Source: Martelella mediterranea DSM 17316 (GTDB lineage Bacteria > Pseudomonadota > Alphaproteobacteria > Rhizobiales > Rhizobiaceae). From it: a stretch of 64,000 bases of DNA. Every line of letters begins with the position of its first letter. The first letter of the stretch is position 1. Shown here piece after piece: positions 8,912 to 17,228 of this stretch. Under the pieces are notes generated by a model that worked only from the letters and a program-made list of their open reading frames with translations, did not search any database and had not been told where the DNA came from. Where the stretch lies: positions 3,118,001 to 3,182,000 of the forward strand of contig NZ_CP020330.1 of the NCBI RefSeq assembly GCF_002043005.1, written 5' to 3'. Both the position numbers and the translations under genes were made by a program.

Positions 8912-9332
8912 CGTTGTTCGACGACCAAGATACCGCAGTTCCGGGGGCGCCGGACCTATACAATGGTGTGGCAGGCGTTTTTGCAGAGGTTGAACCACCT
9001 TCAACGACAGCGAGCAAGAACCGAGATCTGCAACAGGGTTCTGCCGGCGTCATTGACGCATTCAGGATTTACGATTGTTTCTTCAAAAAAAGAAGCTTTG
9101 CGGACAAGAGCCCGCGACCGAGGTTCAATAGGTTTGCGGATAGACAAGGGGCAAACGCGGATGTCCGCGGTCCCTGTTGATCCCTGATCCTTTCAGGCGA
9201 GACGCCCCGTGAGAGCATATCTCGCGTCTGTCGCCGCCGATGGGGCGGGGTCGTCGATCGCCAGCGCACAGAATGCCGTCGTTCCGGCTTTCATGCTTGG
9301 CTAGCCCGCTTTGCCAAGATGGATCAATAACA
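8912..9332. other. Intergenic region between divergent kinase operon and XapX cassette
   Basis: No convincing gene in this 421-base stretch. It must hold the promoters of the leftward kinase operon and probably of the rightward accessory cassette. Short frames that cross it lack ribosome sites and recognisable protein features. An A-tract with flanking complementarity (TTTCTTCAAAAAAAGAAGC near 9075-9095) can form a small hairpin; no operator family is recognised. Confidence 0.5.
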
Positions 9333-9578
9333 ATGAAAACTTACCTCCTTTCTCTCGGAGCTGGCGTGCTGGTCGGCATCGTCTACAGCCTTCTCGGGGT
9401 GCGCTCTCCGGCGCCGCCGGCAGTGGCTCTTGTCGGACTTCTCGGCATTTTGGTCGGTGAGCAGGTGATACCGCTGGCCAAGCAGTTCGCCATCCACCCA
9501 ACCGCCGCCGTTTCCTACCTGCGCAACGAGGCGAACGAGCATGTGCTGGGCAAGTTACCCGGCAATCGCAAGTCGTAA
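9333..9578 (+). CDS. XapX domain (DUF1427) small membrane protein
   Basis: Small protein of 81 residues. Seen: two hydrophobic helices with the family pattern, including LGVRSPAPPAVALVGLLGIL followed by GEQVIP. XapX proteins have no established biochemical role and often sit next to amidohydrolases, as here (46 bp before the next gene's start). The ATG at 9333 is used because the protein then begins directly with the first helix (MKTYLLSLGAGVLVG); the longer open frame upstream shows no coding features. It is the first gene of a cassette of five rightward genes and is probably transcribed with the amidohydrolase. Confidence 0.85.
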   Translation: MKTYLLSLGAGVLVGIVYSLLGVRSPAPPAVALVGLLGILVGEQVIPLAKQFAIHPTAAVSYLRNEANEHVLGKLPGNRKS

Positions 9579-9624
9579 CCGTGTGCGCTGATTGATGCCA
9601 TCTTTCTCCGAGAGGACGCCCCCA

Positions 9625-11469
9625 ATGCCTGACATGATCCTGTTCAATGCCAAGGTCACAACGCTGGACCCACAGAACCCGCAGGCGCAGGCCATTGCAA
9701 TGCGCGATGGCAGGTTCCTCGCTGTGGGAAGCGAGCAGGAGGTGCGCCGGGAGGCGCCCGAAGCCATATTGATCGACGCCAAGGGGCGACGGGTCATTCC
9801 CGGACTGATCGACAGTCATACGCACATCATTCGCGGTGGCCTGAACTACAACATGGAGTTGCGCTGGGATGGCGTGCCGTCGCTTGCCGATGCAATGGCG
9901 ATGCTGAAGCGGCAGGTCGATAACACGCCTGCGCCGCAGTGGGTGCGGGTGGTCGGCGGCTTCAGCGAGCACCAGTTCGCGGAAAAACGCCTGCCGACGA
10001 TCGAGGAGTTGAATGTCGCCGCCCCCGATACGCCGGTGTTCATCCTTCATCTCTATGACCGTGCACTGCTGAATGCCGCGGCGCTGCGGGTGGTGGGCTA
10101 TACCAGGGACACGCCGAATCCGCCCGGCGGCGAGATCGTGCGGGATGCGGCGGGCAATCCGACCGGTCTGCTGCTTGCGCAGCCCAATGCGACGATTCTT
10201 TATGCGACGCTCGCCAAGGGCCCGAAGCTGCCGCCCGACTACCAGCTGAACTCGACCCGGCATTTCATGCGCGAGATGAACAGCCTTGGCGTGACCGGGG
10301 TAATCGACGCCGGCGGCGGCTTCCAGAACTATCCCGAAGATTACGACATCATTGAAAAGCTGCACAGCGCGGGCCAACTGACCCTGCGCATCAGCTACAA
10401 CCTTTTTACCCAGAAGCCGAAGGAAGAACTGGCGGATTTTTCCGGCTGGGTGGGCCAGGTAACGCCCGGGCAGGGTGACGACACCTACCGGCACAACGGT
10501 GCTGGCGAGATGCTGGTCTATTCCGCTGCTGATTTCGAGGATTTCCGTGTGGAACGCCCGGACATGCCGCCGAACATGGAGAGCGATCTCGAACAGGTCA
10601 TTCGCCTGCTGGCCGAGCATAAATGGCCCTGGCGGTTGCACGCGACCTACGACCAGACGATCAGCCGCGCGCTCGATGTTTACGAGAAGGTCGCCCGCGA
10701 CATCCCCTTTGACGGCATCAACTGGTTCTTCGACCATGCCGAGACAATCAGCGACCGCAATATCGACCGGATCGCGGCCCTGGGCGGCGGCATCGCCGTG
10801 CAGCACCGTATGGCCTATCAGGGCGAGGACTTCGTCGAACGCTACGGCCATGAAGCAGCGGAGCGGACACCGCCAATCTCGAAGATGATCGAAGCAGGCA
10901 TTCCCGTCGGCGCTGGCACCGATGCAACGCGGGTCGCAAGTTATAACCCCTGGGTGTCGCTCTCCTGGCTGGTGACGGGGCGCACGGTGGGAGGGCTTGG
11001 CCTTTACCCAGCGAAAAACCGTGTCAGTCGCGAGAAGGCGCTCAGCATGTGGACGCATGAGAACACCTGGTTTTCCTCGGAGGTCGGCAAGAAGGGACAG
11101 ATCATGGCAGGCCAACTGGCCGACCTGGCGGTGCTCTCGGATGACTTCTTCAGTGTGCCTGCAACCGCCATAGCGCATCTGCGCTCGGTTTTGACGGTGC
11201 TGGGCGGCAAGGTTGTCTACGGCGAGGGCGATTATGCCCCGCTGGCACCCGAGCTGCCGCGCCCGATGCCCGACTGGTCGCCGGTGGCGACCTTTGGCGG
11301 CTACCATCGGCCCCCTGAAACCTCACAAAAGCTGGCGCGGGCCTGCGGCTGTTCATCGGCTTGCGCGGTGCATGGGCACGACCATGCCGCAGCGCTGGGT
11401 GCAAACGTCCCCGCCGCCGACGTCCAGTCGTTCTGGGGTGCCTTCGGCTGCGGCTGCTGGGCGGTCTGA
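9625..11469 (+). CDS. YtcJ-type metal-dependent amidohydrolase with Cys-rich C-terminal tail
   Basis: Amidohydrolase superfamily enzyme of 614 residues. Seen: metal-binding VIPGLIDSHTHI near residue 60, a TIM-barrel body, INWFFDHAE, GAGTDATRV near the last metal-ligand region, and a C-terminal small-domain strand (LADLAVLSDDFF). The ATG at 9625 has AGAGGA eight bases upstream. The last 45 residues form a Cys/His-rich tail with CGCSSAC, then HGHDH, then FWGAFGCGCWAV, which could bind metal. I recall similar tails in related proteobacterial YtcJ-like proteins, but cannot check that here. The substrate is unknown; neighbours (XapX, VOC, DoxX) suggest detoxification or catabolism of a small organic molecule. 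Confidence 0.85.
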   Translation: MPDMILFNAKVTTLDPQNPQAQAIAMRDGRFLAVGSEQEVRREAPEAILIDAKGRRVIPGLIDSHTHIIRGGLNYNMELRWDGVPSLADAMAMLKRQVDNTPAPQWVRVVGGFSEHQFAEKRLPTIEELNVAAPDTPVFILHLYDRALLNAAALRVVGYTRDTPNPPGGEIVRDAAGNPTGLLLAQPNATILYATLAKGPKLPPDYQLNSTRHFMREMNSLGVTGVIDAGGGFQNYPEDYDIIEKLHSAGQLTLRISYNLFTQKPKEELADFSGWVGQVTPGQGDDTYRHNGAGEMLVYSAADFEDFRVERPDMPPNMESDLEQVIRLLAEHKWPWRLHATYDQTISRALDVYEKVARDIPFDGINWFFDHAETISDRNIDRIAALGGGIAVQHRMAYQGEDFVERYGHEAAERTPPISKMIEAGIPVGAGTDATRVASYNPWVSLSWLVTGRTVGGLGLYPAKNRVSREKALSMWTHENTWFSSEVGKKGQIMAGQLADLAVLSDDFFSVPATAIAHLRSVLTVLGGKVVYGEGDYAPLAPELPRPMPDWSPVATFGGYHRPPETSQKLARACGCSSACAVHGHDHAAALGANVPAADVQSFWGAFGCGCWAV

Positions 11470-11517
11470 CGCCTCTCTTTGATATCGACCTTCAAGAACC
11501 CGACACGGAGATTTGTG

Positions 11518-12432
11518 ATGAAGAGACTTTCCCTGTTCACGGCCGCCATCGCGATCAGCGCGGTACTCGCCGGCCCGGTGATGGCGCAGGACACTGCCAC
11601 CAACATTGCGCCTGCCGCGGACTTTGCCGTTGGCGCCCAGTATGACACCAGCCACGTTTACGTGGCGCCGGATCAGTTCGATGCTTTCGTGACCAGCTTT
11701 CAGGCCACGTTCGGCGGCACGACATCGCCCCAGGGCCAGTTTCAGGTGACGCCGACGACCAGCAAGACCAAGTCTCAACTGGTGCTGACGCCGGCCGGAA
11801 CCGTTTCAGTCTTCGGCTTCCTGACGCCGGTTCCTTACCCCTTTGGCATTGAGCGTACGGGTTACCTCGTCAGTGATATCGATGCGGCGGTGGCCTCTGC
11901 CGTTGCGCACGGAGCAACGCGACTGGTGGATACCTTCCCGGATCCCATCGGCCGCGACGCGGTGGTGCAATGGCCCGGCGGCGTCGACATGCAGTTCTAC
12001 TGGCACACCAAGGCGCCCAGCTATCCGGCGCTCGAGACCGTGCCGGAGAACCGCGTCTATCTGACGGCCGATGCGGCTGACGCATTTGTGTCGCGCTGGA
12101 ACGGTTTCGCCCATGCCAGCGTAAAAAGCGATATTCCCGACGCGGATGGAGCGGCAATCGGCATGCCCGGCACACACTACCGGCAGATCCTGCTGACTTC
12201 GGGCTATGGCGATATGCAGGTCATCGTGACCAATGGACAATTGCCTTGGCCTTACGGGCGCGACGTGACCGGTTATGCCGTGAAGGATCTTCATGCGACG
12301 CTTGACCGCGCCAGGGCGGCCGGGGTCAGGGTTCTCGTAGCGCCGCATGCGGCAGGCGACCGGACATCCGCCATGGTGCAGTTCCCCGGTGGCTACATCG
12401 CCGAGATCCACGCAGCCGGGGGGAAAGCGTGA
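11518..12432 (+). CDS. Exported VOC (glyoxalase-like) family protein
   Basis: Protein of 304 residues with a clear signal peptide (MKRLSLFTAAIAISAVLAG, cleavage near VMAQ-D). The mature part holds two VOC-type modules. Seen: repeated module ends (RTGYLVSDIDAAVASAVAHG followed by VVQWPGGVDMQFYWH; and DVTGYAVKDLHATLDRARAAG followed by MVQFPGGYIAEIH). The two halves match each other, consistent with an internal duplication that forms one metal site. The ATG at 11518 has GGAG at proper spacing. Export of a VOC protein to the periplasm is less usual than a cytosolic one. It lies 48 bp after the amidohydrolase. The reaction is unknown. Confidence 0.8.
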   Translation: MKRLSLFTAAIAISAVLAGPVMAQDTATNIAPAADFAVGAQYDTSHVYVAPDQFDAFVTSFQATFGGTTSPQGQFQVTPTTSKTKSQLVLTPAGTVSVFGFLTPVPYPFGIERTGYLVSDIDAAVASAVAHGATRLVDTFPDPIGRDAVVQWPGGVDMQFYWHTKAPSYPALETVPENRVYLTADAADAFVSRWNGFAHASVKSDIPDADGAAIGMPGTHYRQILLTSGYGDMQVIVTNGQLPWPYGRDVTGYAVKDLHATLDRARAAGVRVLVAPHAAGDRTSAMVQFPGGYIAEIHAAGGKA

Positions 12433-12851
12433 TGCGACCGCATACGCCGCGTGTCGTCTCGGTCATCGTCGGCCACCCTGCGGTCTGGTTCCTGGCCCGG
12501 CTTGCGCTCCGCGGTGCCTATCTGCTGGGCGGCTTGACCAAGCTTACCGACTGGCAAGGTGCGCTTGCGGAACAGGCGCACTTCGGTGTGGCGCTGCCGG
12601 CACTTTCGGCTGCGCTCACCATTGCGGTGGAGTTGATCGGCCCGCTCTTGATCCTGTCGGGGCAACTGGTCTGGCTGGGTTCGGGAATGCTCGGCGTGTT
12701 CACGCTGTTGGCCGCAATCGTCGCCAACAATTTCTGGGCGATGCCAGAAGGGCAGGATCGCTTCATGGCCATGAATGCCTTCTTCGAACATATCGGCCTG
12801 ATCGGCGGTTTCGTTCTGGTGGCGATGCTTGCGGATCGACGCGAGCGGTAA
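12432..12851 (+). CDS. DoxX family membrane protein
   Basis: Membrane protein of 139 residues with four hydrophobic helices and the DoxX-like start ALRGAYLLGGLTKLTDW. The ATG overlaps the stop of the VOC gene by one base (TGATG), so translation is coupled. DoxX-like proteins occur as partners of redox or detoxification enzymes, with no single defined reaction. Here it would place an integral membrane component next to a secreted VOC protein and an amidohydrolase. About 230 bases separate it from the MFS gene downstream. Confidence 0.82.
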   Translation: MRPHTPRVVSVIVGHPAVWFLARLALRGAYLLGGLTKLTDWQGALAEQAHFGVALPALSAALTIAVELIGPLLILSGQLVWLGSGMLGVFTLLAAIVANNFWAMPEGQDRFMAMNAFFEHIGLIGGFVLVAMLADRRER

Positions 12852-13026
12852 AGGCGGCTGACAGCATGAAAACAGTCTTGTGAACGGGTTGGCGGGCCGC
12901 AGGTCCACCGCTTGGCCGGTGCCTTCTCTGTCCATGCTGAAGGCAGAGAGGGACGCTGCTTGGGCCACGTGTTCCCACCCACTCCGGTCTGTATCAATGC
13001 CTCTGTCAATTATTCTGGAGATCATC

Positions 13027-13089
13027 ATGGTCCCTGTAGCAACCGCCCTGCGCTCCGAGAGCAGCTCCCCACGGAGGATATCGCAGTGA
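13027..13089 (+). other. Possible 20-codon leader ORF before the MFS gene
   Basis: A short frame (MVPVATALRSESSSPRRISQ) begins at an ATG preceded by GGAG (CTGGAGATCATCATG) and ends in TGA at 13087-13089. That stop overlaps the GTG start of the MFS gene as GTGA. The arrangement is that of a translationally coupled leader peptide. It carries no recognised family motif and may be chance, because the MFS gene has its own GGAGG. Confidence 0.3.
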
Positions 13090-14651
13090 CAAATCCTCTT
13101 GCCGTCCCGATTTTCCGCGCCCTCTGGTTTGCCACGCTGGTGTCCAACATCGGCACCTGGATGTCCAGCGTCGGGGCCGGATGGCTGATGACCTCCCTGG
13201 CGCCGGATCCGCTGGTCGTGGCGCTGGTTCAGGTTGCCTCAACCTTCCCGATGTTCATTCTGGCGCTGCCTGCGGGAGCGCTGGCGGATATCGTCGATCG
13301 TCGCAAGCTTCTCATCTGTGCGCAGCTTTTTGCCATTGCCGCAGCGGGTAGCCTGGCATTTTCGACATGGGCAGGGCTGATGACGGCACCGCTGCTGCTG
13401 GCATTTACCGGACTGATGGCGATCGGGGCCGCGCTGGCGGCCCCCGCATTCCAGGCAATCGTGCCGGAACTGGTTGCGCGTGAAGCGCTGCAGGACGCAG
13501 TGACGCTGAACGGACTGGCGATCAATATCGCCCGGGCTATCGGCCCGGCACTGGCGGGCCTGATCATCGCCGCGACGGGGCCGGAAGCCGTTTTTGCCCT
13601 GAACGCCTTGTCGACGATGGGCGTGGTGTTGGTGTTATGGCGCTGGAAGCGCAAGACTGAGGTCAGCCTGCTGCCTCCCGAGCATCTGAGCGGCGCGATG
13701 CGCGTCGGCTTGCGTTATGCGCTTCGCTCCGCCGAGTTGCAGTCGGTGCTGGTGCGCGCGGCCGTCTTCATCGTCTTTGCCAGCTGCCTCTGGGCGCTGC
13801 TGCCTTTGATCGCGCGCGACACGCTGGGGCAGGGCGCGGCCGGTTACGGCGGGCTCTTGGGCTTCATGGGGATCGGCGCAGTGGTCGGGGCGGTGCTGAT
13901 GCCCCGGCTTAGGGCGCTCGTCTCGACGAACCGCATCTCGATTGTGGCTTCTATCCTGATGGCCGCAGCGCTGGCGAGCCTGGCGGCCGTCAAGGATTTC
14001 GGCGTCGCTTCGACCTTGCTGTTCGGGATCGGTATCTGCTGGATCGCGATGATGTCGGCGCTGAATGGTGCCGCACAGGCCAGTTCAGCGGACTGGGTGA
14101 AGGCCCGTGCTCTCGCGGTCTATCTGCTGGCGTTTCAGGGCTCGATGTCGCTCGGGGCTTTGTTCTGGGGCGCGCTGGCGGGTGCGTGGGGCATACCGTT
14201 GACGCTGTCGATCGCGGCTGCGGGCATGGCCGTGTTGACGCTTCTGGTGGCCCGCCGCTTCGCTCTGAACACCGCGGCGACGCAGGATTTCGCCCCCTCG
14301 GACCACTGGCCGACGCCGATCGTCGCGGCAGAACCGGAAGCCGATCGTGGCCCCGTTCTGATCACCATCGAATATCATCTGGACAGCAATGATGTGGCAG
14401 CCTTCAGTCAGACAATGGCGGGCATGCGCCGCATCCGCAAGCGCGACGGTGCGATCCGCTGGGGCCTGTTCGAGGATGTCGCACGGCCCGGCGTGCTGAT
14501 CGAGACCTTCACGGTTGAAAGCTGGCTGGAGCACCTGCGCCAGCATGCCCGGGTCAGCAACGCGGACCGCGTGTTACAGGATGCCGTGACCGCCTTTCAC
14601 ACTGGAGATGAGAGGCCGATTATACGCCATTTCATTGCACCAAAACGGTGA
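13086..14651 (+). CDS. MFS_3-type exporter with C-terminal ferredoxin-fold domain
   Basis: Transporter of 521 residues of the MFS_3 (DHA3-like, enterobactin-exporter-like) type. Seen: about 12 helices, starting FRALWFATLVSNIGTWMSSV and with the family loop ALADIVDRRKLL. A soluble C-terminal part (about 415-521) contains ITIEYHLDSNDVAAFSQTM and YRWGL-like RWGLFEDVARPG, resembling the antibiotic-biosynthesis-monooxygenase-like module common in this family. The start is GTG at 13086, with GGAGG eight bases upstream. It is probably the efflux component of the cassette that begins with XapX. The substrate is unknown. Confidence 0.85.
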   Translation: MTNPLAVPIFRALWFATLVSNIGTWMSSVGAGWLMTSLAPDPLVVALVQVASTFPMFILALPAGALADIVDRRKLLICAQLFAIAAAGSLAFSTWAGLMTAPLLLAFTGLMAIGAALAAPAFQAIVPELVAREALQDAVTLNGLAINIARAIGPALAGLIIAATGPEAVFALNALSTMGVVLVLWRWKRKTEVSLLPPEHLSGAMRVGLRYALRSAELQSVLVRAAVFIVFASCLWALLPLIARDTLGQGAAGYGGLLGFMGIGAVVGAVLMPRLRALVSTNRISIVASILMAAALASLAAVKDFGVASTLLFGIGICWIAMMSALNGAAQASSADWVKARALAVYLLAFQGSMSLGALFWGALAGAWGIPLTLSIAAAGMAVLTLLVARRFALNTAATQDFAPSDHWPTPIVAAEPEADRGPVLITIEYHLDSNDVAAFSQTMAGMRRIRKRDGAIRWGLFEDVARPGVLIETFTVESWLEHLRQHARVSNADRVLQDAVTAFHTGDERPIIRHFIAPKR

Positions 14652-15149
14652 CTGGTATCTTGTCATCCCGACGGATTCCGGCCCGCATAGCCGCAAGGCG
14701 TGTCAGGGCCTGGGTTGCTTTAAACCACAGTACCCGAGCTCGATATGACAATGTCCCTGAGATACCTCATGGACGCATTTACAATCACAATCGCGGTAAT
14801 GAGTGGCTATTATTCGATCTGTGGCGACACCAAAACCAATCAGCCGACAACGTCGTGATCAAGCTCGACAGCAAACAAATGCAACGCGACATGACGACAA
14901 AGGCGAAGGATGCGGAAAGCCAGGCTCGCATCAGCCACGTGGAAGAATATCGTGACGCCACGACAGACCGGCACGCCGGAATCGAAGAGCAACTGGAGAG
15001 GTTTACGAAGCTGACATAGGCACCTAAACGCCAGCGTTCAGAAACTCCTGCGCGCCATCTAGAACACCCGCTGAGGACATTTCTGACTGGGAACACTCCG
15101 ATAAAATTAAAACAATAAATAAAATCAAATACTTAATAGCATAATACGG
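14652..15149. other. Intergenic stretch between MFS gene and tRNA-Ser
   Basis: No supported gene in about 500 bases. One frame (14648-15019) is open through most of it and ends in a charged helical stretch (MQRDMTTKAKDAESQAR then EEQLERFTKLT). It begins at a GTG that overlaps the MFS stop, has no ribosome site and matches no family I know. The part next to the tRNA (15095-15147) is strongly AT-rich (AAAATTAAAACAATAAATAA), unlike the rest of the window. This could be the edge of an old insertion downstream of the tRNA gene. Confidence 0.4.
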
Positions 15150-15236
15150 CGGAGGAGGTGGGATTCGAACCCACGGTACGCTTTCACGCACGCCGGTTTT
15201 CAAGACCGGTGCCTTAAACCGCTCGGCCACTCCTCC
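15150..15236 (-). tRNA. tRNA-Ser (anticodon TGA)
   Basis: On the minus strand the sequence folds as a class II tRNA of 87 bases. Seen: acceptor GGAGGAG/CTCCTCC, D-arm GGCCGAGCGGTTTAAGGC, anticodon stem CCGGT/ACCGG around loop CTTGAAA (anticodon TGA), a long variable arm (CGTGCGTGAAAGCGTACC region), and T-arm GTGGGTTCGAATCCCAC. The discriminator base is G. The genome does not encode CCA (CCG follows), so CCA must be added after transcription. Confidence 0.95.
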
Positions 15237-15526
15237 GGCTCAGGCGCATTCACGAAATATTCGTAGATGTCGCTTAGAGGATGGCCTTTAGCACCGTGTT
15301 CTCTTGCGGGTCAATCCCGGGATATGTGCCGGTTCGATGCGGACACGCGGGGGCGGTCAGAACGTGGCCGGGGCAATTTCGGGTTGCGCAATTTCGCCAA
15401 TTTTGTTAACGCGCCACAAAGCGGCCATCAAGCATCCGCATAGGAGAGTTTGACACAGTTTCAAGGTCCAGGGGTTCCGGCAAGCAATCCTGACGGTACA
15501 TCGACATAGACGGAAGAAATGTTGGC

Positions 15527-16393
15527 ATGAAAGAAATCCGGTTTTCCACCTCGCTGGCAATGCTGGCTATGACTGCATTGATGGCTTCGTGCACGACCAC
15601 GGGCGATACATCCAAAGACATCAAGGATGACGCGGCGGAAGTCGCCGATGCTGCCAAAAACAGCATTTCCGAAGCGGATGCGCTTTCCTACCAGAAGATC
15701 GGCAAGCCCTATCAGGTGAGGGGCAAATGGTACACGCCGAAGGCCGACACCAAATATTCCAAGACCGGGCTCGCCTCCTGGTACGGGCCGAAATTCAACG
15801 GCGCCCAGACGGCGAGCGGCGAAATCTACGACATGAACCACCTGTCGGCGGCCCACAAGACGTTGCCGCTGCCGAGCTATGTCCGGGTGACCAATCTCGA
15901 CAATGACAGTTCCGTCATCGTGCGCGTCAACGATCGCGGACCCTTCGTCTCCGGCCGGATTATCGACCTTTCCAAGAAGGCCGCCGAAATGCTGGACGTC
16001 ACGGGTTCGGGCGTGGCCAATGTCAAGGTCGATTACGTCGGCCCCGCCTCGCGCAACGCCGACGACATGAACTACCTGATGGCCTCCTACGAGAAGAAGG
16101 ATGTGCCGGAAGGCGTCGATCCGGGACGTTTCGGCGAGGTGCAGCTCGCCAAGGCCGAAACGCCGGCAGCCGTCGCAACAGTCGAGACGACCGAGACGGT
16201 CGTTGCCGCGACGGAGACGGCCCAGACGCCCGTCGCGCTTGCCGAAGCTTCGGTGAAGCCGGAAGAGGCGAGCGCGCAGCTTGCCCTGGTCGAGGAGGCA
16301 AAGCCCGTCACGGCAAGCGACGCCAGTGCCGCGACCGAGACCATTCTGGCGGACAATACCGGCTATTCCGTTCCGATCCCGTTCAAAAGATAG
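15527..16393 (+). CDS. rlpA: RlpA-type septal lytic transglycosylase lipoprotein
   Basis: Lipoprotein of 288 residues that cleaves denuded peptidoglycan glycan strands. Seen: a signal peptide with lipobox MASC (Cys22), then the double-psi beta-barrel core with TGLASWYGPKFNGAQTASGE, VRVTNLDNDSSVIVRVNDRG with the catalytic-region Asp, and GRIIDLSKKAAEML. The C-terminal 110 residues are an Ala/Glu/Thr-rich low-complexity tail instead of a SPOR domain, so septal targeting by SPOR is not evident. The ATG at 15527 has only a weak ribosome site. It lies upstream of the tmk-holB-metG run, separated from it by a repeat element. Confidence 0.88.
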   Translation: MKEIRFSTSLAMLAMTALMASCTTTGDTSKDIKDDAAEVADAAKNSISEADALSYQKIGKPYQVRGKWYTPKADTKYSKTGLASWYGPKFNGAQTASGEIYDMNHLSAAHKTLPLPSYVRVTNLDNDSSVIVRVNDRGPFVSGRIIDLSKKAAEMLDVTGSGVANVKVDYVGPASRNADDMNYLMASYEKKDVPEGVDPGRFGEVQLAKAETPAAVATVETTETVVAATETAQTPVALAEASVKPEEASAQLALVEEAKPVTASDASAATETILADNTGYSVPIPFKR

Positions 16394-16426
16394 CCCGCAC
16401 AGGCCTTTTGCCCCGGCCTGAATTCG

Positions 16427-16532
16427 TCTAGATCATCGGACGGTTAATATGAACCGCCCGATGCTCTAGTTTTTTGTTTTGCCGCATCGGGTTGTCAAAA
16501 ACCGGATTCCACTTTTTCGCCCGATGCTCTAA
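16427..16532. repeat. Two-hairpin rhizobial intergenic repeat, copy 2 (inverted orientation)
   Basis: A 106-base element that matches the one at 6163-6267 when read on the minus strand: TAGAGC start, a GCATCGGG/CCCGATGC stem around a loop containing AAAAAGTGG and CCGGTTTTT, a second TAGAGC, and a second stem (ATCGGACGGTT/AACCGCCCGAT, one mismatch). Stem sequences differ from copy 1 while pairing is kept and the loop core is conserved. It lies between rlpA and tmk. Confidence 0.8.
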
Positions 16533-16568
16533 ACGACGACGAAGCGATGGCCGGAGGTATGTGAGAGC

Positions 16569-17228
16569 TTGAAACGCGGGGTATTTATCAGCTTCGAAGG
16601 CGGCGAGGGCGCCGGCAAGTCGACGCAGATCCGTCTGCTGGCCGAACGCCTCACCAGCCTTGGCCGTGCTGTGGTCGTCACGCGCGAGCCCGGCGGCTCA
16701 GCGGGGGCTGAAGCCGTGCGCCACGTGCTGCTATCGGGCGCTGCCGAACCGTTCGGCGTTGGCATGGAAGTGCTGCTGTTTGCCGCCGCCCGCAACGATC
16801 ATGTCGAGGAAATCATCAAGCCTGCGCTGGCAGACGGCAGCATCGTGCTCTGCGACCGGTTCATGGATTCCTCGCGCGTCTATCAGGGGACGGCCGGCGG
16901 GCTTGCGCCCGATTTCATCTCGACCGTGGAGCGGGTCGCCGTCGACGGCACCATCCCGGACCTCACCCTGATTTTTGATCTCGATGCCCTTGAGGGGTTG
17001 CAGCGCGTGAAGGCCCGCTCGCCCGAACAGGCGCTTGCCGGCACGCCCGATCGGTTCGAGAAGGATGATATCGCGGTGCACGAGGCGCGGCGCAGGGCGT
17101 TTTTGAAGATCGCCGAGGCGGAACCGGACAGATGTCGGGTCATCCGCGCCGATGATGCACCGGAAGCGGTGGCGGAAGCGGTCTGGCAGGCGGTCTCGCC
17201 CTTTCTGGAGGAGCGCGGCGATGGCTGA
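16569..17228 (+). CDS. tmk: Thymidylate kinase
   Basis: Converts dTMP to dTDP with ATP in the cytosol, needed for DNA synthesis. Seen in 219 residues: P-loop [18 protein letters not shown], and the DR(F) motif [13 protein letters not shown]. The start is TTG at 16569, supported by GGAGGT ten bases upstream and by no in-frame ATG nearby; the family's usual N terminus (xGxFIxFEG) fits. It overlaps holB by eight bases, so the two are coupled in one operon of DNA replication and translation genes. Confidence 0.95.
   Translation: MKRGVFISFEGGEGAGKSTQIRLLAERLTSLGRAVVVTREPGGSAGAEAVRHVLLSGAAEPFGVGMEVLLFAAARNDHVEEIIKPALADGSIVLCDRFMDSSRVYQGTAGGLAPDFISTVERVAVDGTIPDLTLIFDLDALEGLQRVKARSPEQALAGTPDRFEKDDIAVHEARRRAFLKIAEAEPDRCRVIRADDAPEAVAEAVWQAVSPFLEERGDG

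Noticed and set aside
14648..15019. A 123-codon frame after the MFS gene as a new protein
   Set aside because: No ribosome site, no conserved motif, uneven composition; kept only as an intergenic note.
15150..15236. tRNA-Ser as an integration site for a mobile island
   Set aside because: No integrase and no repeated copy of the tRNA 3' end was seen on either side, although the adjacent 50 bases are AT-rich.
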